34,072 nt of DNA from an uncultured Jannaschia sp. (GCF_947494025.1 NZ_CANLTQ010000026.1:1-34072); one strand, 5' to 3'; positions 1-12,281 are shown, counted from the first letter of the stretch. Notes: a model not told the origin generated them from the sequence alone. Translations and numbers: made by a program.

Positions 1-81
1 CGCGAGGAAGTCGTGACCGACACCGTGCGCAAGACCGAGGTGGATATCGACAAGAACGACGTCGACGTCGACAAGACGTAA
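1..81 (+). CDS. DUF2382 (YsnF/AvaK-type) protein, C-terminal end only
   Basis: Only the last 26 codons are inside the window, ending in TAA. The visible tail (REEVVTDTVRKTEVDIDKND, then VDVDKT) matches the end of DUF2382 domains, in which charged REEV..D.VRKTEV repeats form the last strand. Such proteins are often stress-induced and linked to PRC-barrel domains, but their biochemical role is not established. A strong hairpin follows 24 bp after the stop, so this unit is separate from the copper genes downstream. Confidence 0.7.
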   Translation, partial: REEVVTDTVRKTEVDIDKNDVDVDKT

Positions 82-104
82 GCCCCTTCAAGGCTGCGAC
101 ACAA

Positions 105-130
105 ACCGGCGGGCCTTCCGGCCCGCCGGT
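105..130 (+). terminator. Hairpin terminator after the DUF2382 gene
   Basis: A perfect 11-bp GC-rich inverted repeat (ACCGGCGGGCC / GGCCCGCCGGT) surrounds a TTCC loop. It starts 23 bp after the stop codon. The following run (ATTCC) is poor in T, so termination efficiency is uncertain, but position and stem strength fit an intrinsic terminator. Confidence 0.7.
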
Positions 131-299
131 ATTCCGGTTGTGACCGCCCGTATCCGTTTGCCGGATACTCGTCGGGGTTCGCTCGGTTTCCGTGTGTCTC
201 CGCGAGCGGGGGGGCTTGTAAGACGTCGTGCAGGTTCGGCCCCTTCACAGACACCTTCGATGCACTGTCAGGCCGTAGAGGACGACGAAAAGGAGACGC

Positions 300-480
300 T
301 TGTCTCTGTCGTCTGCGCGTCCGACACCGTGGATGGCCCGTGATATCCGACCGGACCCGATCGGGTCGCGCTTGAACCGCCGCGTTTCGGTTTGTCGCCA
401 TCGATGTCGGGCAGGCGCGGGATGCCACGCCGCCGAGACGGTTCGCTCCGTGATCGATCACACGTTTTCCCCGAACGCCG
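300..480 (-). pseudogene. Strongly decayed IS481-family transposase remnant
   Basis: Read on the minus strand, this stretch contains GIPRLPDIDGDKPKR. That matches the GISRLPDIEGDKPKR segment of the IS481-family transposase at the other end of the window (about 32880-32930). DNA similarity continues for a short way (GGTTCAAGCGCGACCCGATC against GGTTCAAGCGCTACCCCATT) and then fades through indels. Everything before and after this core of the transposase is lost or unrecognisable, so it is an old fragment. Its orientation is opposite to the right-hand copy. Limits are approximate. A 12-bp palindrome, GTGATCGATCAC, lies at 450-461. Confidence 0.7.
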
Positions 481-856
481 CCCTCTTTGCTGCCGCGGAG
501 GCACCCTCGGGAATATATTTCCACGGAGACAAAAAATGCGTCGGCGCGGGCGAGGATTCCACGAGAAACCGGTGCGCCGAAGGCCGGGACGCGCCGGGGC
601 GCGGACGTTTTGCGCGTTCTCGTCGCCCCACGAAGAACGTATTTTCAAAACCGCCTGACCGCTCAGGGGCCAGCTCGAAGCTGACGGCGTCAGAATGTTC
701 ACGCGAATGCGCGCGCACCTCCATGGAAAGGCAGCGGATTGTAGAATAAGTTCCCTTCATGACGTTCCCCGCCCGCCTCGTTCTCCTTGCCGTTCTGGCC
801 GCGTCCGCGAAGGGTTCGATCGCATTGCAGCAGGCCCAGTGGAGATAGGCGCTGTC
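481..856. other. Non-coding stretch with a possible broken signal-peptide start
   Basis: No convincing gene is seen. At 760-849 on the plus strand a 29-codon frame (MTFPARLVLLAVLAASAKGS...) begins like a Sec signal peptide but stops at TAG. Its sense would pass into the frame of the next gene if one frameshift near 810 were removed. A 5'-truncated or frameshifted exported protein is therefore possible. No strong ribosome binding site precedes 760. Confidence 0.35.
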
Positions 857-1054
857 ATGATCGTCTCCGAGGACGCCGCGATGAACATGCTTGCCTGCGA
901 CGCTTGGGTCGACTCCGACGCAGGCGAAGTGGATACCCCGTGCGCCTTCGTCTGGAGTGCGGATGAATTGGCGGCCGTGGCGGCGCAGAAATCCGGGAGG
1001 CTCAAGACCTATACCTCCCGCGAGGACGGCGTCGCCATCTATTCCGATGAATGA
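857..1054 (+). CDS. Short protein of unknown function at the head of the copper cluster
   Basis: A 65-aa frame starting MIVSEDAAMNMLACDAW and ending IYSDE. I recognise no family. It is acidic, has two Cys (near residues 13 and 27) and several Met near the start, which would suit a metal-exposed protein, but this is weak. Its stop overlaps the start of the next gene by 8 bp, which supports real translation and coupling. The frame stays open upstream to about 695 without a good start. A GGAG lies 12 nt before ATG 857, a long spacing. It may be the back half of a frameshifted exported protein whose signal peptide lies at 760-849. Confidence 0.4.
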   Translation: MIVSEDAAMNMLACDAWVDSDAGEVDTPCAFVWSADELAAVAAQKSGRLKTYTSREDGVAIYSDE

Positions 1055-1157
1055 GTGCATGGGGATGATGGGCGGCGCTGGCCTTTTGATGCCGCTCGTT
1101 CCGGTGGCCCTGATCCTGAGCCTCGTCGCGCTGGTAAGATACTTGCGGGTCCCGTGA
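1047..1157 (+). CDS. 36-aa MG-rich single-span membrane protein
   Basis: The frame runs MNECMGMMGGAGLLMPLVPV, continues with about 15 hydrophobic residues and ends ALVRYLRVP. One transmembrane helix with a Cys/Met/Gly-rich N-terminal face and a short basic end is a pattern often seen in copper-resistance clusters; the Met and Cys could contact Cu(I), which is inference. Its ATG overlaps the previous stop by 8 bp. Its TGA overlaps the ATG of the cytochrome gene (GTGATG), so three genes are translationally chained. Confidence 0.6.
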   Translation: MNECMGMMGGAGLLMPLVPVALILSLVALVRYLRVP

Positions 1158-1648
1158 TGAAGCCGGCACCGATCCTTGCGGCCGGGGGCGCCTTGGTCGC
1201 CGTCGCTGCCCTGGCTGCTCTTGCTTCGCTGGCGCAGGATGCGGGGCCGGAACCGGCTGAGGAGCTCGCTTTTCTGGGCGAGCCTGTGACGGCCGAACAG
1301 CTCCGGCTCGGTCAGGATGTCTACGCAGCGAATTGCGCCGCCTGTCACGGTGCCGATCTTGAGGGTCAGCCGGACTGGCGGCGCCGTCTCGAAGATGGGC
1401 GGGCGCCCGCCCCGCCACACGACGAAAGCGGGCATACCTGGCACCATTCGGATCGAAACCTGTTCACGATCACGAAGCTGGGAATCGGGGCCATCGTTCC
1501 CGGTTACGCGAGCGACATGCCCGCGTTCGGCGACGTGCTGAGCGATGCCGAGATCGCCGCCGCGCTCGCTTACATCAAAAGCACCTGGCCCGCGCGGCAG
1601 CGGGGCTTTCAGGCCGAAGTCACCGCGAACGATGAAGGGGAACTCTGA
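1157..1648 (+). CDS. Membrane-anchored class I c-type cytochrome
   Basis: 163 aa. An N-terminal hydrophobic segment (about residues 4-26) acts as signal or anchor and is followed by a periplasmic cytochrome c domain. The heme motif is C60-A-A-C63-H64, and a likely axial Met lies in SDMPAF. The segment PAPPHDESGHTWHHSD is typical of cytochromes near copper-resistance genes in alphaproteobacteria. ATG 1157 overlaps the upstream stop; GTG 1154 is an alternative. A role passing electrons during periplasmic Cu(I) oxidation is inferred from context only. Confidence 0.85.
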   Translation: MKPAPILAAGGALVAVAALAALASLAQDAGPEPAEELAFLGEPVTAEQLRLGQDVYAANCAACHGADLEGQPDWRRRLEDGRAPAPPHDESGHTWHHSDRNLFTITKLGIGAIVPGYASDMPAFGDVLSDAEIAAALAYIKSTWPARQRGFQAEVTANDEGEL

Positions 1649-1901
1649 GCGTGAACGAAGTCCCGGAGCCCCGCCTCCCTAGACGGTAAACTTCTCATGC
1701 TCCCGCCAGTCGCAGCGTTCGACGTTCCGGGCGTGGTGTTCTACCGAAGTCCTTGACCGGCCGCCCCCAACGCTTGTCGGCGAGCCGGTACCGGGGTTCG
1801 AGCCGCCGATCGAGATCCGAAAAGAAAGCCTTTCCTCCGCGAACCCGCACGGCGATGTGTCGATCGGGGGCACCGATCGCGACAGCCGACCGGCGCCGGG
1901 A
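1649..1901. other. Convergent intergenic region, nothing recognised
   Basis: These 253 bp lie between the cytochrome gene (plus) and the DUF411 gene (minus). Short frames exist on both strands but none resembles a known protein or has a ribosome binding site. No clear terminator with a T-run was found. Confidence 0.4.
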
Positions 1902-2375
1902 TCAGCGCGTGCCCGCGCGGTGGTAGACGGTAGCCCCGCCCGCCGTTCCACCCCAGGCGATCACGTCGAAACGCGCCGAGGGATCGCTTCCCATGCCGGG
2001 CGAGCCTTCCGGCATGCCAGGCACGGAGATCCCCGCGATGTCGGGGCGCTCCGCCAGAAGCCGCGACATCACCTCGAACGGCACATGCCCCTCGATCACA
2101 TAGCCGTCGAGGCGCGCCGTATGGCACGCCCGGAGATTGTCGGGCACGCCCGCCGCCTCCTTCACCGCGGCCATGTCGTCGGCGTTCCGCATCCGCACGT
2201 CGTAGCCCGCTTCACGCGCTAGGTCGGCCCAGGCTGAGCAGCACCCGCAGGTCGGGTCACGGGCGATGTCGAGGAGCGGCCGGTCGGCCGCCAGCGCAGC
2301 GAGCGGTGCGCCGACCGCACCCAGAATCGAGGCGGCCGCGGCGCGGCGGAAAAACATTCGTCGGTCGAGGATCAT
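1902..2375 (-). CDS. DUF411 family exported metal-binding protein
   Basis: 157 aa. The N-terminus (LDRRMFFRRAAAASIL, then a hydrophobic stretch ending in ALA) is Tat-like or Sec-like, so the mature protein is probably periplasmic. DUF411 hallmarks are present: DPTCGCC with C43, C45 and C46, then GVPDNLRACHTARLDGYVIEGHVP and a SVPGMPEGSPGMG segment. Family members are common in copper and silver clusters and are presumed Cu(I) binders. AAGGAA precedes the start at good spacing. It lies 33 bp downstream of copZ and should share the CueR-controlled promoter. Confidence 0.9.
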   Translation of the reverse strand: MILDRRMFFRRAAAASILGAVGAPLAALAADRPLLDIARDPTCGCCSAWADLAREAGYDVRMRNADDMAAVKEAAGVPDNLRACHTARLDGYVIEGHVPFEVMSRLLAERPDIAGISVPGMPEGSPGMGSDPSARFDVIAWGGTAGGATVYHRAGTR

Positions 2376-2408
2376 CGGGGTCGTTCCTTATGAGTGCGGA
2401 ATCGGGGC

Positions 2409-2603
2409 TCAGGCCGGGGCGGATTCGTAGCCGACGCGGCGCAATGCGGCCTGCAGCTCCTCGGGCGGATGATCCGTGCTGACGTCGATCGTACGGGACT
2501 CCGCGTCGATGGCGACCTGCGCCGACGGGTCCATGCTCGCGATGGCCTTCGTGATGGACGATCTGCAATGGCCGCAGCTCATGTTCGGGACGTTGAGTTT
2601 CAT
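2409..2603 (-). CDS. copZ: Copper chaperone, HMA domain (CopZ-like)
   Basis: 64 aa, a single heavy-metal-associated domain with the Cu(I) site M-S-C10-G-H-C13. Such proteins carry Cu(I) in the cytosol to the HMA domains of the exporter or to CueR. The start is fixed by AAGGAGG eight bases upstream of this ATG; longer in-frame versions lack a ribosome site. It is divergent from copA, with its own CueR-type operator in the shared 161-bp intergenic region, and is followed by the DUF411 gene. Confidence 0.93.
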   Translation of the reverse strand: MKLNVPNMSCGHCRSSITKAIASMDPSAQVAIDAESRTIDVSTDHPPEELQAALRRVGYESAPA

Positions 2604-2633
2604 GTCGTGCCTCCTTCTCCCGGTTGGAAGTGA

Positions 2634-2658
2634 GGGTTTCCCCTGCTGGAAGGTCAAG
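2634..2658 (-). promoter_or_regulatory. CueR-type promoter/operator for copZ
   Basis: On the minus strand the sequence reads CTTGACCTTCCAGCAGGGGA then AACCC. TTGACC is a -35 element that overlaps the ACCTTCC half-site of the MerR/CueR dyad, with GGAAACC as the partner. A 19-bp spacer would place the -10 near CACTTC (2627-2632). The long spacer and this dyad are typical of CueR-activated promoters. Confidence 0.8.
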
Positions 2659-2705
2659 AGACGGGCAGATTTTTTACCTTCGGGTCCGGGAAAGGATAAG
2701 CGGCC

Positions 2706-2736
2706 TTGACCTTCCACCTGCTGGAACCCCTACATC
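2706..2736 (+). promoter_or_regulatory. CueR-type promoter/operator for copA
   Basis: TTGACC (2706-2711) is separated by 19 bp from TACATC (2731-2736). The spacer holds the CueR dyad ACCTTCC-acctgct-GGAACCC (2709-2729). The 19-bp spacer is the signature of MerR-family promoters, which the regulator untwists on binding Cu(I). It lies 29 bp before the copA start. Confidence 0.88.
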
Positions 2737-2764
2737 ATCGTCGACCCTGAATTCGAGGTGCGCG

Positions 2765-5269
<2,505 letters not shown>

Positions 5270-5279
5270 GGAGACTTCC

Positions 5280-5684
5280 ATGAACATAGGCGATGTCGCC
5301 GCACGCTCGGGCGTGCCTCCGAAGACCATCCGCTACTACGAGGATATCGGCCTCGTGCGGCCTGAGCGATCCGCGAACGGCTACCGCGCGTTCCGGGAAA
5401 CGGACGTTCACAAGCTCACCTTCCTCGGCCGGGCCCGCGCGCTCGGGTTCTCGATCGAGAATTGCCGCGCCTTGCTCGCGCTCTGGGAGGATGACAGGCG
5501 CGCCAGCGCGGAGGTCAAGCGGATCGCCTCGATCCATCTCGAGGAGATCGACCGCAAGATCGCGGAACTGGGGGAGATGCGTGAGACACTCGCCGATCTT
5601 GTCGACGCCTGTGCCGGCGACCTTCGACCGGACTGCCCCATCATCCATTCGCTCACGTCCGGATCGGCGCCCCGGGATGCGTAG
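5280..5684 (+). CDS. cueR: Cu(I)-responsive MerR-family activator CueR
   Basis: 134 aa. The N-terminal winged helix (MNIGDVAARSGVPPKTIRYY) is followed by a long dimerisation helix. The metal loop C111-x7-C119 is typical of CueR sensors for +1 ions. GAGGAG precedes the ATG, 10 bp after copA, so the two are cotranscribed. It should act at the three CTTGACCTTCC boxes at about 2650, 2706 and 12282. Confidence 0.93.
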   Translation: MNIGDVAARSGVPPKTIRYYEDIGLVRPERSANGYRAFRETDVHKLTFLGRARALGFSIENCRALLALWEDDRRASAEVKRIASIHLEEIDRKIAELGEMRETLADLVDACAGDLRPDCPIIHSLTSGSAPRDA

Positions 5685-5869
5685 ATCGGCAGGGAATGGT
5701 GCGATCCGGCCGTCCGCGCTCACCGCCGCCCGGGCGCTGCGCGGGGTTCAGCCGGGTGGCGGCGGCGGGCCTGTCGACGAATTTTAAATCGAACCGTCCC
5801 CGTGGATGGGCCATGCGGTGTTCAATCTCCATGGTCCGTACCCCGGGGAAAAACCGAGAGGAGCTCGAA

Positions 5870-6652
5870 ATGCCCAAGGACACGAATCCCGACCCCGCTC
5901 GCGTATCCGGCCCGAAAAAGGCGGTGATCTACCGCATGGTGATGCCCGAGCATACCTGCCCCTACGGGCTGAAATCCGTCGACCTGCTGAAGCGCGAGGG
6001 TTTCGAGCTCGATGACCGTCACCTCGAGACGCGCGAGGAGACCGACGCCTTCCAGCGTGAGCACGGCGTGGACACCACGCCGCAGACCTGGATCGACGGG
6101 GAGCGGATCGGCGGATACGACGACCTCCAGGTTCATTTCGGCAAGAAGGATCCGGGGGCCGAGGACGAGACGAGCTACAAGCCGATTATCGCGCTCTTCT
6201 CGGTCGGCGCCCTTCTGGCGGTGGCATTCACCTGGTTCGCCTTCGACACGCTGCTTGCCTGGCAGACGCTGGGCTGGTTCATCTCGATCTCGATGGTCCT
6301 GCTCGGCCTGCAGAAGCTCAACGACGTCGAGAGCTTCTCGACCATGTTCCTGAATTACGACCTGCTGGCCAAGCGATGGGTCCGCTACGGCTACGTCTAC
6401 CCGTTCGTCGAGACCGGTGCGGGCCTGCTGATGACGGCGATGGTTTGGCACTGGCTGTCGGTCCCCGGTGCGCTCTTCATCGGCACGGTCGGCGCGGCGA
6501 GCGTGTTCAAGGCGGTCTATGTCGACAAGCGCGAGCTCAAATGCGCCTGCGTCGGCGGCGGTTCGAACGTGCCTCTGGGCTTCGTGTCGCTGACCGAGAA
6601 CCTGATGATGGTGGGCATGGCGCTCTGGATGGGCGGGCGGTTCCTGCTGTGA
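5870..6652 (+). CDS. Glutaredoxin-MauE fusion membrane protein
   Basis: 260 aa. Residues about 16-85 form a glutaredoxin domain with C30-P-Y-G33, so it is of the one-cysteine (monothiol-like) type, followed by the GSH-site run TTPQTWIDGERIGGYDDL. Residues about 105-255 form four membrane helices of the MauE/DoxX-like type and contain a second cysteine pair (ELKCACVGGG). The start is set by GAGAGGAG before ATG 5870; the frame is open further upstream but with no gene-like sequence. A DsbA-like gene follows at once. I infer an inner-membrane thiol relay serving periplasmic metal or cytochrome proteins. Confidence 0.85.
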   Translation: MPKDTNPDPARVSGPKKAVIYRMVMPEHTCPYGLKSVDLLKREGFELDDRHLETREETDAFQREHGVDTTPQTWIDGERIGGYDDLQVHFGKKDPGAEDETSYKPIIALFSVGALLAVAFTWFAFDTLLAWQTLGWFISISMVLLGLQKLNDVESFSTMFLNYDLLAKRWVRYGYVYPFVETGAGLLMTAMVWHWLSVPGALFIGTVGAASVFKAVYVDKRELKCACVGGGSNVPLGFVSLTENLMMVGMALWMGGRFLL

Positions 6653-6685
6653 ACCGGCGCGTCCCGAAGCAGGGGGGAGGGTTCC

Positions 6686-7462
6686 GTGGCCGCCACCCGA
6701 CGTGACGCCCTCCTGTTCGGCCTTGTGCTCGCAGGGGGGTATGGCGCGATCCGCCTCGGCGCCGCCGCCTATGGCAGGCTCGCCGGCACGGCCTCCGCTT
6801 TCGAGCCGATGGATCGCCCGGAAGGGTTCCGCCGTTTCGCGGGCGGGTCGAGCAGCTCGGGCGGCTTCGATCCGTTTCTCGGAATCGGCGCGGTTGACGA
6901 CGCCGGGCCCCTCGTAGAGACCGCCGAGGTCGAGACCCGGCTATGCGACGTCCTCTACGACGGTCGGACCGGGGCGGACGGCATCGTGCCGATCGCCTCG
7001 TTCTCGGACTACAACTGCCCTTATTGCCGCGTGCTGACGCAACGCCTTGCGGCCTACGCGCGCGCCGAGCCGGGTGTTGGGATCACCTGGCATGAATTGC
7101 CTCTGCTGGGCGAAGGTTCGCGCGCGGCGGCCGAGGCCGCGCTCGCCGCCGGGCGTCAGGGTGCGTACCTGTCCTTCCACGAACGGCTCATGGGCAATCC
7201 CTTCCAGCCGACGGAAGGATATCTGCGGACCCTCGCCCGGGATCTCGACATCGACGGGAACCGGCTTCTGGCCGACATGCGAGGCGACGCGGTCGCGCGC
7301 GAGATCGCCGAGAGCGAAGCGCTCGGGCGGCTGTTCGCGATAATAGGCACACCCGCGATCGTCGTGGGTCGCACGGTGGTTCAGGGTGCGGTCGACATCG
7401 AGACCGTCGAGGCATTGGTCGAGATGGAACGCGAAGCCGGACGCGTGCCGGGTTGCGTTTGA
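6686..7462 (+). CDS. DsbA-family periplasmic thiol oxidoreductase
   Basis: 258 aa. A hydrophobic N-terminal segment (about residues 8-30) exports or anchors it. A thioredoxin fold carries SDYNC111-P-Y-C114, with the cis-Pro region IIGTPAIVVG near the C-terminus, as in DsbA/DsbG-like proteins. GTG start with GGGGGAGG seven bases upstream. It is 33 bp behind the glutaredoxin-MauE gene and probably its partner in keeping cysteines of exported copper proteins or cytochromes in the right redox state; the partner role is inference. Confidence 0.88.
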   Translation: MAATRRDALLFGLVLAGGYGAIRLGAAAYGRLAGTASAFEPMDRPEGFRRFAGGSSSSGGFDPFLGIGAVDDAGPLVETAEVETRLCDVLYDGRTGADGIVPIASFSDYNCPYCRVLTQRLAAYARAEPGVGITWHELPLLGEGSRAAAEAALAAGRQGAYLSFHERLMGNPFQPTEGYLRTLARDLDIDGNRLLADMRGDAVAREIAESEALGRLFAIIGTPAIVVGRTVVQGAVDIETVEALVEMEREAGRVPGCV

Positions 7463-7741
7463 ACGGTCGGGGAAAGGGGTCCAGCGGGTCCTGAAACCCC
7501 CGGACGCCGCCACCCGTTATATCGCGCCGCCAACGTTCTCCGGCTTGTTCGTCCCCCTGGAACGCTTGGTGCCGAGTCGTCCTCGTTCCGGTCCCGGCTC
7601 CGAGAGCCCTTCGTCCGGCGACGATCCTTTGCCGATGAGATGGCATCCCCCTTCGCCGGACACGGTCGACGGCCGTTTCCTTCCACGCGGATCTGCCGGC
7701 CTGAGGTTCCGGCAGGACGTGATCGCCCGCGTGATCGGGGT
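7463..7741. other. Intergenic stretch, nothing recognised
   Basis: These 279 bp lie between the stop of the DsbA-like gene and the recognisable multicopper-oxidase scrap. Frames on both strands have no family resemblance. It may be further decayed oxidase sequence. Confidence 0.4.
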
Positions 7742-7891
7742 GAACCCGCTCCGGTCCAGCGTCTCGGCATGGACCGTGTCGGCGCGGTCCTCGCGCGGCT
7801 GGACGACGAAGTCGTAGGTCTTGGCAACGCCGATCCGGAACTCGTCGGTCTCGACGGGTTCGATGTACTGGCCCTCGGATCCGGTGTCACG
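7742..7891 (-). pseudogene. Fragment of a CopA-type multicopper oxidase
   Basis: The minus strand encodes EGQYIEPVETDEFRIGVAKT, followed by YDFVVQPREDRADTVHAETL and DRSGF. This is the mid-domain segment of the periplasmic CopA/PcoA multicopper oxidase family, where (D/E)GQY.EPVE.DEFRIGVAETYD is well conserved. Only about 50 codons remain. There is no start, none of the copper-ligand HxH motifs, and similarity ends right after DRSGF. It begins 3 bp after the csoR stop, so a deletion probably removed the rest of a csoR-linked oxidase gene. Confidence 0.75.
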
Positions 7892-7893
7892 CC

Positions 7894-8175
7894 TCAGTCG
7901 CGCACCTTTTCGAGAAGGGCCACGACTTCCTGGAACATGATCCGCTGCCGATCCTGATCGCCGGCGACGATGGCGTCTTCCATGCAGGTGCGGGCGTGGT
8001 CCTCGATGATGAGGCGCTCGACCGCCCGCAGGGCGGAGCGGATGGCGGCGGTCTGGTTCAGGATGTCGACGCAGTAGCGGTCCTCGTCGACCATTCGGGC
8101 CACGCCCTGCACCTGACCCGAAAGCCGCGACAGGCGCTTCTGCACCGCATCCTTGTTGCGCTTGTCGTGAACCAC
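7894..8175 (-). CDS. csoR: CsoR-family copper-sensing repressor
   Basis: 93 aa, an all-helical DUF156 protein. The Cu(I) ligand set C35-H60-C64 (in RYCVDILNQ and DHARTC) marks the CsoR branch rather than RcnR or FrmR. A GTG start is chosen because GGAGG lies 6 nt upstream; an upstream ATG would have no ribosome site. It is divergent from the second Cu ATPase, with two GTATA/TACCCC palindromes between them. Apo-CsoR should repress both directions and leave DNA on binding Cu(I). Confidence 0.9.
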   Translation of the reverse strand: MVHDKRNKDAVQKRLSRLSGQVQGVARMVDEDRYCVDILNQTAAIRSALRAVERLIIEDHARTCMEDAIVAGDQDRQRIMFQEVVALLEKVRD

Positions 8176-8222
8176 GCTGCTCCTCCGGGTTGGAACCATG
8201 CCTGCATGTTTTCCATTGGAAT

Positions 8223-8241
8223 TATACCCGGCAGAGGTATA
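8223..8241. promoter_or_regulatory. CsoR-type operator 1 (imperfect palindrome)
   Basis: TATACCCGGCAGAGGTATA lies 47 bp from the csoR start and 52 bp from the ATPase start. Arms TATACC(C) and (G)GGTATA resemble the A/T-G/C-rich palindromes bound by CsoR proteins. It is best placed to control csoR itself. Confidence 0.65.
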
Positions 8242-8252
8242 CAACAACGTTG

Positions 8253-8269
8253 ATACCCCGTAGGGGTAT
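8253..8269. promoter_or_regulatory. CsoR-type operator 2 (perfect palindrome)
   Basis: ATACCCCGTAGGGGTAT is a 17-bp perfect palindrome ending 24 bp before the ATPase start. TACCCC-n3-GGGGTA matches the general form of CsoR boxes. A GGAGG ribosome site follows, so bound CsoR would block transcription of the exporter. Confidence 0.75.
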
Positions 8270-8293
8270 ATATGCGTGACGTCGGAGGATCGA

Positions 8294-10678
<2,385 letters not shown>

Positions 10679-10709
10679 CTTTCATGAAACGCATCAGGGA
10701 GAACGTCTC

Positions 10710-11351
10710 ATGGGACGCATGATCACGGGCATCGGCCTCGGCGTCGTCGGCACGCTGCTCGTCGGCGTCGTCGTCTGGCTGACGGTGACCTATTCCGGCG
10801 CCTACAACGTGGCCGCCACCGACCCGCATGCCGATGCGGTCAGGTGGACGCTCGACACGACCATGCATCGCTCGGTCGCGCGCCGCGCGGGCGAGGTCGA
10901 GCGTCCCGACAGCTTTTCCGAGGAGTTGATCGCCGAGGGCGCGGGACATTACGCCGGAAGCTGTGTCCATTGCCACGGAGCGCCCGGTCGTGACCCATCG
11001 GCATGGTCGCGCGGCATGCGTCCCGAGCCGCCGCACCTCGTCGAGGCGGCAGCGGAGTGGCGTCCCGGGGAGATCCACTGGATCGTCGAGAACGGTATCA
11101 AGATGTCCGGCATGCCGGCCTTCGGCGAACACCACACGCTGGAGGAAATCGCAGGGCTGACCGCTTTCGTGACCCGGCTACCGGGGATGTCTCCGGAGGA
11201 TTACGCCGCCCTGACCGGCGATGGCGCGCACGGGGCGGAGGGGCATGCACACGCGACCGAAGCCGAAGCGTCGGAGCCGGCCGAAACCGGTCCGGCAGCC
11301 TCCGGAGGCGGCCTCGACACCGAACCGGCCGAACCGGCCACTACCGAGTAA
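10710..11351 (+). CDS. Membrane-anchored c-type cytochrome
   Basis: 213 aa. An N-terminal membrane helix (residues about 5-27) is followed by a cytochrome c domain with C85-V-H-C88-H89 and a likely axial Met in IKMSGMPAFGEHH. The C-terminal 45 residues are a low-complexity acidic, His- and Ala-rich tail that could bind metal or act as a linker. It lies 31 bp behind the Cu ATPase and 22 bp before a DUF305 gene, so the three form one operon. Electron transfer linked to Cu(I) oxidation is inference. Confidence 0.87.
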   Translation: MGRMITGIGLGVVGTLLVGVVVWLTVTYSGAYNVAATDPHADAVRWTLDTTMHRSVARRAGEVERPDSFSEELIAEGAGHYAGSCVHCHGAPGRDPSAWSRGMRPEPPHLVEAAAEWRPGEIHWIVENGIKMSGMPAFGEHHTLEEIAGLTAFVTRLPGMSPEDYAALTGDGAHGAEGHAHATEAEASEPAETGPAASGGGLDTEPAEPATTE

Positions 11352-11373
11352 AGCAAGCGGAGACCGAAAGCCC

Positions 11374-12234
11374 ATGTCCTACATCCGGTTTGGCCTGATG
11401 ATCCTCACCTCCACGGTGGTGATGTTCATCCTGATGTATCTCAACACCTACGCGTGGGAGCACGTCTTCTTCTCGGAGACGCGCACCTACATGGCGATCA
11501 TGATGGGCGCGACCATGGCGGTCGTCATGCTGGCCTTCATGCTGGGAATGTATTCCAGCAAGGCGCTCAACATCGCCATCTTCGCGGGCGCGGCGATCGT
11601 CTTCGCGCTGTCGCTGTGGCTGGTCCGCGCGCAGGTCACCGTCTCGGGCCCGAGCTACATGCGCGCGATGATCCCGCACCACTCGATCGCGGTCATGACC
11701 TCGGAGCGGGCACAGATCCGCGATCCGCGCGTGCGCAAGCTCGCCGACGAGATCATCGCGGCGCAACGGCGCGAGATCGCGGAGATGCGCTACCTGATCG
11801 CGGAGGTATCGGGCGGGAACATCGTCGAGAGCCTCTATCAGGATCCGCCCGCAGAGCCGGGCAGCGTCGAGGATGCGTTGAACAACACGCTCGTCTCCAC
11901 GCTCGACCCGTCTCCGATGCCGGAGGTCGAGGCCGATCAGGTGCTCGAAGCCACCGAGCGCTGTCGCTTCTACCGCAGCCCCGAGACCGATCCGATCTTC
12001 TGGACATCGTCCGACGGCGCGGCGGCGGCGATGCATCTGAACGGCGTGCTCGTGGCCCTCGACGGCGCCGGCGCGACGGAGGCGGGCGGGATGGCCTTCG
12101 CGGCGGACGGCGCCACCATCACCGTGCGCGAGTTGCCCGAGGACGAAGCCGACTGGCGGCAGGACGCCGAGCTGGTCTTCTCCCTCGAGCAGGGCGTGAC
12201 GGTCGGATACCGCGGATTCTGGTCCTGCGCGTAG
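11374..12234 (+). CDS. DUF305 protein with N-terminal membrane helices
   Basis: 286 aa. Three hydrophobic segments (about residues 5-25, 40-60 and 65-85) precede a DUF305 four-helix core with MRAMIPHHSIAVMTS, whose H-H and Met residues are the family's presumed metal ligands, and KLADEIIAAQRREIAEM. The C-terminal ~120 residues form an extra domain (ATERCRFYRSPETDPIFW ... YRGFWSCA) that I do not recognise. DUF305 proteins are common in copper clusters. It follows the cytochrome gene in the csoR-controlled operon. Confidence 0.85.
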   Translation: MSYIRFGLMILTSTVVMFILMYLNTYAWEHVFFSETRTYMAIMMGATMAVVMLAFMLGMYSSKALNIAIFAGAAIVFALSLWLVRAQVTVSGPSYMRAMIPHHSIAVMTSERAQIRDPRVRKLADEIIAAQRREIAEMRYLIAEVSGGNIVESLYQDPPAEPGSVEDALNNTLVSTLDPSPMPEVEADQVLEATERCRFYRSPETDPIFWTSSDGAAAAMHLNGVLVALDGAGATEAGGMAFAADGATITVRELPEDEADWRQDAELVFSLEQGVTVGYRGFWSCA

Positions 12235-12281
12235 CGCCTTGCGGGCCGGAAACGAGCCTGTCGGACACTGCCCCGGCATGC

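Noticed and set aside
450-461. GTGATCGATCAC as a regulator operator
   Set aside because: It lies inside the decayed transposase with no promoter or gene start nearby; 12-bp palindromes of this kind occur by chance.
458-1447. A 329-codon minus-strand frame opposite the cytochrome gene
   Set aside because: No ribosome site, no family features, and it lies antisense to a clear c-type cytochrome with a heme motif.
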